A stretch of DNA of 32,833 bases from Desulfobacterales bacterium. GTDB taxonomy: Bacteria > Desulfobacterota > Desulfobacteria > Desulfobacterales > JAIPEE01. Below are positions 23,265 to 31,730 of the stretch, piece after piece. Made by a program: the position numbers and the translations under genes. Where the stretch lies: contig JAIPEE010000041.1 of NCBI GenBank assembly GCA_021737275.1, positions 1-32,833 of the forward strand, in the 5' to 3' direction. Numbering within the stretch: position 1 is the first letter of the stretch; every line of letters starts with the position of its first letter. The notes under the pieces were generated by a model that saw only the letters and a program-made list of their open reading frames with translations, was not told where the DNA came from and did no database searches.

Positions 23265-24492
23265 TTTTATATGATTTGGCTTTAACTGAAGCCGTACCTG
23301 ATGAATCCTTTTCCGATATTTTAAGCGGCGTCCTGTGCCAGGTGAAGATTGTAAAAAGGATCATGCCGGAGATCATTAACAGGGCGCCGAAAGGAAAGGC
23401 ATGGTCAAGTTTTGAAATGTCCATTATAAGGCCCGCCAGAAGAGAGCCTGCCATCATGCCCATGCTGTGAGACATGGTCATCAGTCCGACCACAGAACCC
23501 ATTGACTCCGTCTGATTACCCTTGATCACGACCAGTGCCATTAATGGCGGCATGGCAATTCCGCCACCCAGCCCAAAGAGAATATTGGCCCAGAAAAGAT
23601 CCTGAAAGCCATCTGCCGGAATAAAGGCGTAAACTGAAAGTGTAACCAGCAGCCCGCCAAACAGAATCATCCCCTTACGGTTAATCCTGTCAGCAAGGTA
23701 CCCCATGGGTGTATTTATTATACCGCTGATGAATACAGCCAGCATCAGCAGGATGCCGATCTGTCCACTTGAAAGTGAAAACTTCACATCTGCCATTATC
23801 GGTAAAAACCCCCATATTATACCGATACAGAAAGTATAGGTGAATCTGAAAAGGAAATATCCGATAATATCCCTGTCTTTGAGCAATAGCATCCAGGGAA
23901 TAGGCATCTCATTTCTGGAGATCGCCGTTTCATTTTTTCTGCCGGGCAAAAGAAGGTAGCTGAGTATAACGCCAAATGCAGACAGTGCGCCCATGCAGGC
24001 AAAGGCGGCACTCAGACTGAGCCTGTCACTGATGATGCCGCCAATCAGGGGGCCGATACTTAACCCGAAAAAGACAGACATGTTGAAAAGGCCCATAACA
24101 AAGCCCTCCTGCCCTTCAGGCGTGATATCACCGACATATGCCTGCGTAACGGGCATGATCATGGCAGAGGCAATACCCTGGATAAAGCGAATAGCAATAA
24201 GCGTTTCAACATCATGTGAAAAGATAAATGCAATAGATATAATGGTATATGCCAGCAGGCCGAATACAATAAAGGGTTTTCTGCCTTTTACATCCGAAAG
24301 CCTGCCAAAATATGGGAGAAAAAAGGTGCGTGATAAGGAGAAGGCGCCGAATATTAAACCGATATACAATCCGCTTGCACCCAGATCATGGGCATAAACA
24401 GGAAGAAGGGGGACAACGATGCCGACACCGGTAACCGATGCAAAGATCGAAAAAAAAAGTGTTCCGAATATTTTTTTGTTCAGCTTTGTCAT
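23245..24492 (-). CDS. MFS efflux transporter (DHA1-like)
   Basis: A major facilitator of about 415 residues with twelve predicted TM helices. The loop 2-3 signature is GRLSDVKGRKPFIV, and RFIQGIASAMIMPVTQAYVGDITP in the N-half is typical of the DHA1 drug/proton antiporter family (TetA/Bmr-like). It is probably an inner-membrane exporter; the substrate is unknown. I start it at the ATG at 24492 (MTKLNKK), directly before the first helix, because the frame upstream to 24561 is non-membrane and lacks a better site. It is divergent from a TetR regulator, the classic arrangement for repressor-controlled efflux. Confidence 0.85.
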   Translation of the reverse strand: MTKLNKKIFGTLFFSIFASVTGVGIVVPLLPVYAHDLGASGLYIGLIFGAFSLSRTFFLPYFGRLSDVKGRKPFIVFGLLAYTIISIAFIFSHDVETLIAIRFIQGIASAMIMPVTQAYVGDITPEGQEGFVMGLFNMSVFFGLSIGPLIGGIISDRLSLSAAFACMGALSAFGVILSYLLLPGRKNETAISRNEMPIPWMLLLKDRDIIGYFLFRFTYTFCIGIIWGFLPIMADVKFSLSSGQIGILLMLAVFISGIINTPMGYLADRINRKGMILFGGLLVTLSVYAFIPADGFQDLFWANILFGLGGGIAMPPLMALVVIKGNQTESMGSVVGLMTMSHSMGMMAGSLLAGLIMDISKLDHAFPFGALLMISGMILFTIFTWHRTPLKISEKDSSGTASVKAKSYKIIYPDS

Positions 24493-24625
24493 TTTATTTT
24501 TTATCTTTCGCAGATTCAATAACACCCCATGTGGACTCAAACAAGGGGATTTTGAAGACATTTTACAAATTGTTAAATATTGTTTTCATTCGGATTGGTA
24601 TGAAAAAAGGGCACTTATGGTATTT

Positions 24626-24653
24626 ATTATAGTTCAAAAAAAATGATTGACAG
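24626..24653 (-). promoter_or_regulatory. Candidate promoter of the MFS gene
   Basis: On the minus strand CTGTCA (24653-24648), 16 bases, TATAAT (24631-24626). The -10 is perfect. It lies about 25 bases from the palindrome at 24678-24691, close enough for repressor interference. Confidence 0.4.
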
Positions 24654-24677
24654 GGTGGATTTTTTATGAAAAAACTG

Positions 24678-24691
24678 ACTGAGTACTCAGT
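24678..24691. promoter_or_regulatory. 14-bp perfect palindrome, likely TetR operator
   Basis: ACTGAGTACTCAGT is a perfect 14-bp palindrome 21 bases upstream of the TetR start and in the divergent MFS-TetR region. This is the expected form and position of a TetR-family autoregulatory site. Confidence 0.65.
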
Positions 24692-24712
24692 ATAGGATTT
24701 GATAGAGATAAA

Positions 24713-25300
24713 ATGTCAAAAAAAGAAAACATTCTTAATGCAGGTACCGCACTTTTTGCCCAAAAGGGGTTCAGGGATACCTCGACGTCCGATATTGCCA
24801 ATCTGACCAATGTGGCAGACGGGACAATTTTTTACCATTTCAAAACAAAAGAGGCACTTCTTCTGGCCATTCTCGAAAAGGTTAAAATCGATATTCTTAA
24901 TGAATTCAAACAATATACCGGTAACAAACAGTGCGACAACGGAATTGACATGGTTGAAAATGCCATTGCATTTTATCTCTATTTATCCGGTAAAATGGAA
25001 AACCAGTTCCTGCTTTTACACCGCCATTTTCCTTATGAATTAGCTGAAAAAAATGAGGAATGCCGTGAATACCTTGAAGCTATTTACAATTGCCTTGTTG
25101 ATATATTTGAAACAGCCATACTGAAAGGACAAAAAGATGGATCTATTCCTGCGGAGAAGATAACCCGGAAAACAGCCCTGATCATTTTCTCAATGGTCGA
25201 TGGTGTGGTGCGGTTTAAAACGTATAACATGTATGATGCGAGTGCGCTTTACGGTGAACTGATCAATTCGTGCCGTTGTATTTTAACATGTAAAATCTAA
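24713..25300 (+). CDS. TetR/AcrR-family transcriptional regulator
   Basis: A 195-residue TetR-family protein. The helix-turn-helix lies in the first 50 residues: NAGTALFAQKGFRDTSTSDI then DGTIFYHFKTKEALL. The C-terminal ligand-binding domain (about 55-190) is unspecific. It should repress the divergent MFS gene and itself through the palindrome at 24678-24691. The sulP gene follows only 26 bases downstream on the same strand, so the same regulator may also control the transporter cluster. Confidence 0.9.
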   Translation: MSKKENILNAGTALFAQKGFRDTSTSDIANLTNVADGTIFYHFKTKEALLLAILEKVKIDILNEFKQYTGNKQCDNGIDMVENAIAFYLYLSGKMENQFLLLHRHFPYELAEKNEECREYLEAIYNCLVDIFETAILKGQKDGSIPAEKITRKTALIIFSMVDGVVRFKTYNMYDASALYGELINSCRCILTCKI

Positions 25301-25326
25301 TAAAAAACAAGACAGGATGACATCAC

Positions 25327-27456
25327 ATGCTGAATCGAATTTTCCCCTTTCTTAATTGGTTTAAGAGCTACAGTCTTGATATATTCAGGGCAGATGCCAT
25401 ATCCGGCCTTACTGTTGCTCTGGTGCTTATACCCCAATCCATGGCATATGCCCAACTTGCAGGTCTGCCGCCTTATTATGGTCTGTATGCATCATTTTTA
25501 CCACCCATGATTGCAGCGCTTTTCGGATCCAGCAGGCAGCTGGCGACCGGCCCGGTGGCCGTTGTATCGCTTATGACGTCAGCCTCTCTTGAGCCGCTGG
25601 CAACGGCCGGAAGTGAAGGCTATATCGCGTATGCCATATTGCTCGCGCTTATGGTGGGTATATTCCAGCTGTCACTTGGTGTACTCCGGCTTGGAATTGT
25701 TGTTAACTTTCTGTCGCATCCGGTTGTTAACGGTTTTACCAATGCTGCGGCCATTATTATCGCATCATCCCAGTTGAGCAAAATCTTCGGGGTTTATGTG
25801 GATAAGGCACCGCATCATTATGAAACAATTATCAGGGTGGTCGAGGGGGCTGTACATTATACGCACTGGCCGACGTTGTTTATGGGCGCACTGGCATTTA
25901 CCGTCATGTATGGCCTGAAGCGCTTCGTGCCGAAAGTTCCTTATGTTCTTGTCGCTGTTGTTATTACCACATTGATTTCATTTTTTGGCGGTTTTCAGCA
26001 CAATACAACTGCAATGGTGACTGAGATCAAGTCATCTGAAGTCATAACAAATATTGACGAATTTAATATCGTAACCACCAATATTGAAAATCTTTCAAAA
26101 GAGAGAGCCAATGCCAACGAAAGGCTGGAACAGGCTAAAGGTGCAGACGACCAAATTGAAATTATTAATGCAAAACATGATTTTGAAGTGCTGGTTTCCC
26201 GGATAGAACAGCAGAAACATGAAGCGGAAATACTTCGGGGTAATATCCGTTACTATTTATTTAAAAGGGTTGAGATGGAAAACGGTGGTCAGGCCTTTTT
26301 TATAAAAGGAGATGTTCCCGGCGGCATTGAAGATGATGGGCGGACCTGGCGTATAAAAGTCGGTAATTCAAATCTTGAAACCGGCTCACTTAAGATGATG
26401 GGCGGTGGTGCCATTGTCGGAGAAATACCCAAAGGCCTGCCGTCCTTAACCGTTCCGAAGGTGGACTTAAAGCTGGTACTTCGGTTGTTTCCCTATGCGG
26501 CTATTATTTCGTTGCTGGGTTTTATGGAGGCCATTTCCATTGCAAAGGCCATGGCTGCCAAAACAGGTCAGCGTATTGATCCGAACCAGGAACTGATCGG
26601 ACAGGGGTTGGCCAATATTTTTGGTGCTATCGGAAAAAGTTATCCGACTTCAGGTTCTTTTTCACGCTCGGCAGTCAACCTTCAATCCGGTGCCATAACC
26701 GGCCTTTCCAGTGTTTTTACCAGCGTTGCGGTTCTTATTGTGCTCCTGTTTTTAACACCACTGCTTTATCATCTGCCGCAATCCGTTCTGGCGGCAGTTA
26801 TTATGATGGCGGTGATCGGTCTGGTCAATGTGTCCGGTTTTATCCATGCCTGGCGGGCTCAGCGCTATGACGGTGTCATATCAGTACTTACATTCATTTT
26901 TACCCTCGTTTTTGCACCACACCTTGATAAAGGCATCATGGTCGGTGTCACCTTATCTTTGATGGTCTTTTTATATAAAAGTATGCGGCCGGCGGTTTCA
27001 TCTCTTTCCCGATGTGAAGACGAAGGATTACGTAACTCCAAGCTCAATGATCTGATGCAGTGCGAATATGTTGATTTGATCCGCTTTGAAGGAACACTGT
27101 TTTTTGCCAACGCCAGCTATCTTGAAGATCAGATTAATGACCGGATAAAAAATAATAAAAATCTCAAACATATTATTATCGCGGCCAATGGTATCAATGA
27201 CATGGATGCGTCCGGCGAGGAGGCATTGTCCCTCATTATTGAAAATGTCAGAAGTGCCGGTGTAAATATTTCATTCAGCGGGATAAATGAATCCGTGATG
27301 GCGGTTATGCAGCGGACCCACTTGCTGGAAAAGATCGGTGAGAATAATATTTATCCGACCATGGAAAAGGCAATCTGTTCAACCCATTCGCATGCACATC
27401 AGGATGGGAAGGAAGATCAATGTCCTCTGACAACCGTTTGTCGCCTGTACCGTTGA
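25327..27456 (+). CDS. SulP anion transporter with a coiled-coil insert and STAS domain
   Basis: A 709-residue SulP/SLC26 transporter, larger than the usual 500-600. The N-terminal half has the family motifs ALVLIPQSMAYAQLAGLPP (about 31-49) and SRQLATGPVAVVSLM. After FFGGFQ (about 222), a soluble insert of about 135 residues (225-358) interrupts the membrane domain: a charged, heptad-like helical part (KERANANERLEQAKGADDQ; SRIEQQKHEAEILRGN) and then a Gly-rich beta part. The membrane domain resumes at EIPKGLPSLTVP with a GFMEAISIAKAMA helix. A C-terminal STAS domain (about 579-690) has the conserved Ser629 in DMDASGEE. The likely substrate is sulfate or bicarbonate. AGGAT precedes the ATG. 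It probably shares a transcript with tetR and the downstream receivers. Confidence 0.85.
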   Translation: MLNRIFPFLNWFKSYSLDIFRADAISGLTVALVLIPQSMAYAQLAGLPPYYGLYASFLPPMIAALFGSSRQLATGPVAVVSLMTSASLEPLATAGSEGYIAYAILLALMVGIFQLSLGVLRLGIVVNFLSHPVVNGFTNAAAIIIASSQLSKIFGVYVDKAPHHYETIIRVVEGAVHYTHWPTLFMGALAFTVMYGLKRFVPKVPYVLVAVVITTLISFFGGFQHNTTAMVTEIKSSEVITNIDEFNIVTTNIENLSKERANANERLEQAKGADDQIEIINAKHDFEVLVSRIEQQKHEAEILRGNIRYYLFKRVEMENGGQAFFIKGDVPGGIEDDGRTWRIKVGNSNLETGSLKMMGGGAIVGEIPKGLPSLTVPKVDLKLVLRLFPYAAIISLLGFMEAISIAKAMAAKTGQRIDPNQELIGQGLANIFGAIGKSYPTSGSFSRSAVNLQSGAITGLSSVFTSVAVLIVLLFLTPLLYHLPQSVLAAVIMMAVIGLVNVSGFIHAWRAQRYDGVISVLTFIFTLVFAPHLDKGIMVGVTLSLMVFLYKSMRPAVSSLSRCEDEGLRNSKLNDLMQCEYVDLIRFEGTLFFANASYLEDQINDRIKNNKNLKHIIIAANGINDMDASGEEALSLIIENVRSAGVNISFSGINESVMAVMQRTHLLEKIGENNIYPTMEKAICSTHSHAHQDGKEDQCPLTTVCRLYR

Positions 27457-27502
27457 TGACAAGGGGATAAGATTGCTGTATTGATTTTACTTAATAAGCC
27501 GT

Positions 27503-27514
27503 ATAGTGCACTAT
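27503..27514. promoter_or_regulatory. 12-bp perfect palindrome between sulP and the kinase-like gene
   Basis: ATAGTGCACTAT is a perfect palindrome 70 bases upstream of the kinase-like receiver gene, in a 127-base gap. It may be an operator for an internal promoter. Confidence 0.4.
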
Positions 27515-27583
27515 CCGGTAGAACCTAATTGCTTGTGACATGATCACGGAATTTTTGAATATATAAAAAAAGGAGCCTCAGGC

Positions 27584-28810
27584 ATGTCTGTAATCACCAT
27601 ATTTAACGGCATTTATTGCAGAGAAAATGATATCATTCAGAAAATTGCTGATAAAACCGGTTTTTCAACTGTTACGGATGACGTGATCATTCAGCAGGCC
27701 GGCAGGACATCCGGATTTTCGGACAGCAAGATTCTGGGTGCCATAAACGGCAAAGTTTCAATTTTCAACAAGTTTACCCATGAGCAGGAAAGATCCATTG
27801 CTCATCTCAGGCTGGCCGTTGCTAATGCACTATTGGACGATAATGTGGCCATCATCGGCTATTGCGGACATCTGATCCCGAAAGAAATCAGTCATGTTCT
27901 TCGAATCTGCCTGATTGCCGATACGGCTTTCCGAATATCTCAGGCTGCCAAGACATTGAAGATAAAAGAAAATGAAGCAGCGGGTGTGATCCATAAAAGT
28001 GACAGCAATGCCGCAACCTGGACCCACACCATTTTCGGAAACAGGGATCCATGGGCGGCTTCACTATATGATATACTTATTCCGACTGATAAAAGAAATG
28101 ATGATGATATTGTTACTCTTGTTTCAGAGAATCTTTCAAATGAAGTGCTTAAGCCGACCGAAGCTTCTCTGAAGGCCGCAAAGGATTTTATTCTGGCTGC
28201 CCGTGTGGAAGTGGCACTATCTCAGGAAGGTCACAATGTCAGTGTTAATGCGCGTGACGGCGCCATCACCCTGACGATCAACAGAAATGTGTTGATGCTG
28301 CGCCGGTTGGAAGAGGAACTTAAATCCATTGTTGAAAAGGTCGATGGCGTTGCCTCAATAGAAACGAGGGTCGGTAAGGGATTCTACCAGACGGATATTT
28401 ACAGGAAAGTTGATTTTGAAGCGCCTGCGAAGATATTACTGGTTGATGATGAGCGGGAATTTGTCCAGACACTTTCGGAACGGTTGCAGATGAGGGATAT
28501 CGGCTCTGCCGTCACTTATGATGGCGCATCGGCGCTTGAGATGCTTGATGATGACGAGCCGGATGTTATGATACTGGATCTCAAGATGCCAGGTATTGAT
28601 GGTATTGAAGTCCTTAAAAAAGTGAAAGCGACACGTCCTGGAATTGAAGTTATTATTCTGACGGGGCAGGGGTCTGAAAAAGATGAGGCCTTATGTATGA
28701 AACTGGGTGCCTTTGCGTACCTCCAGAAGCCGGTGGAAATCGATCTGCTCAGTGATACCTTGAACAGAGCTTACAAAAAGGTCCGTCAGAACAAAAAGGA
28801 TACAAAATAA
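27584..28810 (+). CDS. Degenerate cytidylate-kinase-like domain fused to BON-like and receiver domains
   Basis: A 408-residue three-part protein. Residues 1-195 match the cytidylate-kinase-like (CK2-type) family, with ITIFNGIYCRENDI where active kinases have a GSGG-type P-loop, NVAIIGYCGHLI, and DPWAASLYDILI. The phosphate-binding Lys/Gly loop and the Arg-rich lid are lost, so it is probably a pseudokinase that may still bind a nucleotide. Residues 200-265 are BON-like (VEVALSQEGHNVSVNARDG...GVASIETRVG). Residues 284-402 are a receiver with phosphoacceptor Asp332 (MILDLKMPGIDG) and Lys382 (QKPV). There is no DNA-binding output. AAGGAG lies eight bases before the ATG. It is flanked by sulP and another receiver. 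Confidence 0.8.
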   Translation: MSVITIFNGIYCRENDIIQKIADKTGFSTVTDDVIIQQAGRTSGFSDSKILGAINGKVSIFNKFTHEQERSIAHLRLAVANALLDDNVAIIGYCGHLIPKEISHVLRICLIADTAFRISQAAKTLKIKENEAAGVIHKSDSNAATWTHTIFGNRDPWAASLYDILIPTDKRNDDDIVTLVSENLSNEVLKPTEASLKAAKDFILAARVEVALSQEGHNVSVNARDGAITLTINRNVLMLRRLEEELKSIVEKVDGVASIETRVGKGFYQTDIYRKVDFEAPAKILLVDDEREFVQTLSERLQMRDIGSAVTYDGASALEMLDDDEPDVMILDLKMPGIDGIEVLKKVKATRPGIEVIILTGQGSEKDEALCMKLGAFAYLQKPVEIDLLSDTLNRAYKKVRQNKKDTK

Positions 28811-28822
28811 AAGGAAGACATC

Positions 28823-29251
28823 ATGCCTGAAAAAATTTTGCTCGTTGATGATGAAAAAGATTTCATTGAGGCGCTGGCAGAGCGAATGAGAATCAGAGGC
28901 ATGGACGTCAGTACTTCCATATCCGCAAAAGAGGCATTGCAAAAAATCAAAACGGAATCTTATGACGCCATTTTACTGGATCTCCAGATGCCTGAAATGG
29001 ATGGTCTTGAGGCGCTCACAGCCATTAAAAAACTAAAGCCGGAAATCCAGGTTATCCTCCTGACCGGCCAGGCGACTATTGAAAAAGGTATTGAGGCTAT
29101 GAAACTGGGCGCCATGGATCTGGTCGAAAAACCGGCGGATTTTCAGGTCATCATTGAAAAGGTCAAAAAAGCCCAGGCCAAAAAAATGATCCTCGTTGAA
29201 AAAAATACGGAAGAAAAAATAAGGAATATTATATCCGGCAAAGGCTGGTGA
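28823..29251 (+). CDS. Single-domain response regulator with a C-terminal helix
   Basis: A 142-residue receiver: Asp9/Asp10, phosphoacceptor Asp53 (LLDLQMPEMDG), Thr81 and Lys103 (VEKPAD). After the receiver comes a charged tail of about 30 residues (KKAQAKKMILVEKNTEEK) with no recognisable effector. It resembles the receiver of the preceding fusion protein and may be a phosphate sink or a protein-protein switch. It starts 12 bases after the fusion gene with AAGGAAG upstream. No histidine kinase is encoded nearby. Confidence 0.88.
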   Translation: MPEKILLVDDEKDFIEALAERMRIRGMDVSTSISAKEALQKIKTESYDAILLDLQMPEMDGLEALTAIKKLKPEIQVILLTGQATIEKGIEAMKLGAMDLVEKPADFQVIIEKVKKAQAKKMILVEKNTEEKIRNIISGKGW

Positions 29252-29346
29252 AAGATAGTAACCAAATAACTTTTAATATGACCAGGTTTATTGAGGATTT
29301 GCAATAGGCCTGATCGATCGAAAATTGATAAGGAGATAACCGGACT

Positions 29347-29901
29347 ATGGAAGCAAATACAGTAGAACATTTGATGGTACCGCTTTCCGAATATGCAACC
29401 GTTTCAATGGAAGCAACATTGTACGATGCCATTCTTGCGCTCGAAAAGGCTCAGAAAGAGTATGATCCATCCAGATATCACCACCGCGCCATACTGGTTT
29501 ATGATCAACATAATCACATTATCGGGAAAGTCAGCCAGCTGGATATCATTATGTCTCTTGAACCGAAATATCAGTCAGTGGGAGCAACCACACCCCTGTC
29601 CAGATTTGGTTTCAGTAATTCATTCCTCAAATCAATAATGGGTCAGTTCAGCCTGTGGGAAGAACCCCTGAGTGAATTTTGCAAAAAAGCGGCTCAGGTA
29701 AAAGTCAAAAATGCTATGCATACGCCCTCCGAGGGAGAATATGTTGATAAGAATGCGCCAATAACCGAAGCCATTCACCAACTGGTCATCGGTCATCATC
29801 AATCGCTTCTGGTAACCAGTGGAAAGGATATTGTTGGTATTTTACGATTAACCGATGTTTTTTTGGAAATCTGTCAGGCAATGAAATCCAATAAACAATA
29901 A
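29347..29901 (+). CDS. CBS-domain pair protein
   Basis: A 184-residue protein with two CBS motifs: the first at about 8-75 (VSMEATLYDAILALEKA ... HHRAILVYDQHNHIIGKVSQLDI), the second at about 122-178 (ITEAIHQLVIGHHQSLLVTSGKDIVGILRLTDV). A linker of about 45 residues separates them. CBS pairs (Bateman modules) bind AMP, ADP, ATP or SAM and regulate transporters and enzymes. No other domain is attached. Its position after sulP and two receivers suggests it senses adenylates for this cluster, which is inference. AAGGAG lies eleven bases upstream of the ATG. Confidence 0.85.
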   Translation: MEANTVEHLMVPLSEYATVSMEATLYDAILALEKAQKEYDPSRYHHRAILVYDQHNHIIGKVSQLDIIMSLEPKYQSVGATTPLSRFGFSNSFLKSIMGQFSLWEEPLSEFCKKAAQVKVKNAMHTPSEGEYVDKNAPITEAIHQLVIGHHQSLLVTSGKDIVGILRLTDVFLEICQAMKSNKQ

Positions 29902-30149
29902 TGTTTATGTTGTCATAAATATTTTTTCAGGTAATAATCAAAGAATGAATACACCTATATACTATTTTTGTAATTGACCCCACACTATTGATGAACAATA
30001 ATATGGTATATAAATCATCCCATTTGTTTTTAAAAATCGTCTTTTGGACTATTTACATGATTTAAAATACCAAGTAGCTTTATTCAGAGATAAAACCCGC
30101 TAAAACAAAAAAAAGTTGATATATAACCCAAGGTTGATGTAAAGCTTAT

Positions 30150-30216
30150 ACAACCGGTTGTTTTTTTTAAATTTTCTACATGGCCGTCTATATCACTTAG
30201 TTTTTTTAAACCGGTT
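30150..30216. promoter_or_regulatory. Pair of AACCGGTT palindromes
   Basis: ACAACCGGTTGT (30150-30161) and a second AACCGGTT core (30209-30216) are 57 bases apart, centre to centre. The first is followed, and the second preceded, by TTTTTTTAAA, so the flanks mirror each other. They look like two sites for one DNA-binding protein. The first, with its T run, could alternatively be a weak terminator, but it has no loop. Confidence 0.4.
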
Positions 30217-30382
30217 CTGCTGGATCAGTTACAGGATAATGGTGTAACAATCTCAAAATCTAAACATGGAGGGTTGTTATAATAATTGATTTTTATAAAG
30301 TGTGCCCGGAATAAATTTCAGACAAACCCAGAAAATCTATTAAAACTTAATTTTGTAAAAGGTTTATGTTTTAGTAACCATG

Positions 30383-30395
30383 CGAATAGTATTCG
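30383..30395. promoter_or_regulatory. 13-bp palindrome near the livK-like start
   Basis: CGAATA-G-TATTCG is a perfect dyad 63 bases upstream of the substrate-binding protein gene. Operator candidate; no regulator is encoded nearby. Confidence 0.4.
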
Positions 30396-30458
30396 TTTGA
30401 TAAATGATTTTTTGCAGACCCGTTGTAAACAAGAATTGAGGTTAAGGAGGAGGTAAAG

Positions 30459-31721
30459 ATGAATCAGAGAAGCAAATTATTTTTAATTGTATTGACTGTA
30501 ATCTTTGGACTTTCATTAATTGCCGGCGAAGTTACAGCCGCTGAAAAGATTTTCAAACTCGGGGTGCTCGCACCGCTAACCGGCCCCGCTGCCAAAAGTG
30601 GTAACGAAATGAAAGATGCCGCTACTATGGCCATTGATGAAATGGGCGGGAAAGTCGGTGATTATACAATCGAACTGGTTTATATAGATGACCAGTCGGA
30701 CCCCTCAAAGGGTACCAGTGCCTATGCCGAGGCCATTGAACGTAAAGGCGTGCAGGCCGGAATTTTAAACTGGAATACGGCTGTTACCGTTGCCATTCAG
30801 CCCATGCTGGCCAAATACAAAGTGCCCCATTTCTTCTGTATGGGTGCCGGTATTGCCGGTAATGAAAAATGGGCATCCATGCCTCCCGAAGACCGGTATC
30901 TCATCATGAAGGGCTGGCCAATTCCCCAGAAACTCGTAGTGGGCTATGTAGACCTTTTGGATTATGCCGAAGAGAAAGGTATCTTTAAACCTGAAAAGAA
31001 AATAGCCGCCCTCTGGGGTGAGGATACCGACTGGGGCCGCAGTCTGGTTGGCGGTCTGGCCAAAGGTCTGAAGGAAAACGGCTGGGAGATTTCCACAGAA
31101 GAGTATTTTGATCTGAAAAAAACCGATTTCTATCCTTATATAAACAAATGCAAGCAGGCAGGTGTTTCACTTATGGCCGGTTCGAGTACAGGCGCCGCTT
31201 CCGTCTCTGCAATTATTAAACAGGCGGGGGAAGTTGGTTATAAAGGATTGATCATTGCAGACGGCCTTGGCTGGGTGGGTGACTGGTATAAATTGACCGG
31301 CCGCATCTCAGATGGTGTTCTGGATATGCAGCCCCAATTGTCAACGCCGAACCAGAAAGCATGGGTAAAAAGATTCAAGGACCGTTTTGGTTATAACCCC
31401 AGCCCCTCTGCTGCCGGTCAGTCATATGATTATGCGCTCTTTTTTACCAAGATTGCAGAGCGTGCCATTGAGAAATACGGCGAACTCAACAGTGAGACGG
31501 TCACCAAGATCGGCCGCGAAGAAGTCGCTGAAGGCAAGCTGACATTTTCCCGTGCAGATGGTGCCCTAGTGCATGCACGCTACACTACTGATGCAGCCAG
31601 CGTTCCGGATCCCACAATTGGTCCGGCCGACTTTTTCTTTCCAATCATCCAGTACAAAAAGGGAATCGGTTTCAGCGTTTTCCCGGAAGATACCAAACAG
31701 ACAGAGTTGATGGTAAAATAA
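30459..31721 (+). CDS. LivK-type periplasmic substrate-binding protein
   Basis: A 420-residue periplasmic binding protein with a signal peptide (about 1-27, cleavage near VTAAEK). The mature start KIFKLGVLAPLTGPAAKSGNEM is typical of branched-chain amino acid/amide-type (type I) binding proteins, with IDDQSDPSKG and a second-lobe WGEDTDWGRSLV. GGAGGAGG gives a very strong ribosome-binding site, fitting the high expression of such proteins. Substrate could be a branched-chain amino acid, amide, urea or aromatic acid; sequence alone does not decide. It is followed by ABC ATPase genes, with a hairpin between. Confidence 0.88.
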   Translation: MNQRSKLFLIVLTVIFGLSLIAGEVTAAEKIFKLGVLAPLTGPAAKSGNEMKDAATMAIDEMGGKVGDYTIELVYIDDQSDPSKGTSAYAEAIERKGVQAGILNWNTAVTVAIQPMLAKYKVPHFFCMGAGIAGNEKWASMPPEDRYLIMKGWPIPQKLVVGYVDLLDYAEEKGIFKPEKKIAALWGEDTDWGRSLVGGLAKGLKENGWEISTEEYFDLKKTDFYPYINKCKQAGVSLMAGSSTGAASVSAIIKQAGEVGYKGLIIADGLGWVGDWYKLTGRISDGVLDMQPQLSTPNQKAWVKRFKDRFGYNPSPSAAGQSYDYALFFTKIAERAIEKYGELNSETVTKIGREEVAEGKLTFSRADGALVHARYTTDAASVPDPTIGPADFFFPIIQYKKGIGFSVFPEDTKQTELMVK

Positions 31722-31730
31722 TGGTTGTAC

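Larger units (their letters stand above)
29902..30458. other. 557-base AT-rich intergenic region before the ABC operon
   Basis: No open frame of substance is present. The stretch holds several poly-T and poly-A tracts, two AACCGGTT palindromes (30152-30159, 30209-30216), and a 13-bp palindrome (30383-30395) near the livK-like start. It is probably a regulatory region with a long leader; no tRNA or recognisable riboswitch is seen. Confidence 0.5.

Noticed and set aside
24493-24561. Longer N-terminus of the MFS protein
   Set aside because: The 23 extra residues are not membrane-like and have no start-site support; the ATG at 24492 directly precedes the first helix.
27533-27548. TGTGA...TCAC half-sites upstream of the kinase-like gene, recalling CRP or HcpR sites
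   Set aside because: The spacing is five bases instead of six and one half-site is imperfect, so I do not call a CRP/HcpR site.
30150-30170. ACAACCGGTTGT followed by T run as an intrinsic terminator
   Set aside because: The palindrome has no loop bases, so a stable hairpin is unlikely; a protein-binding site fits better.
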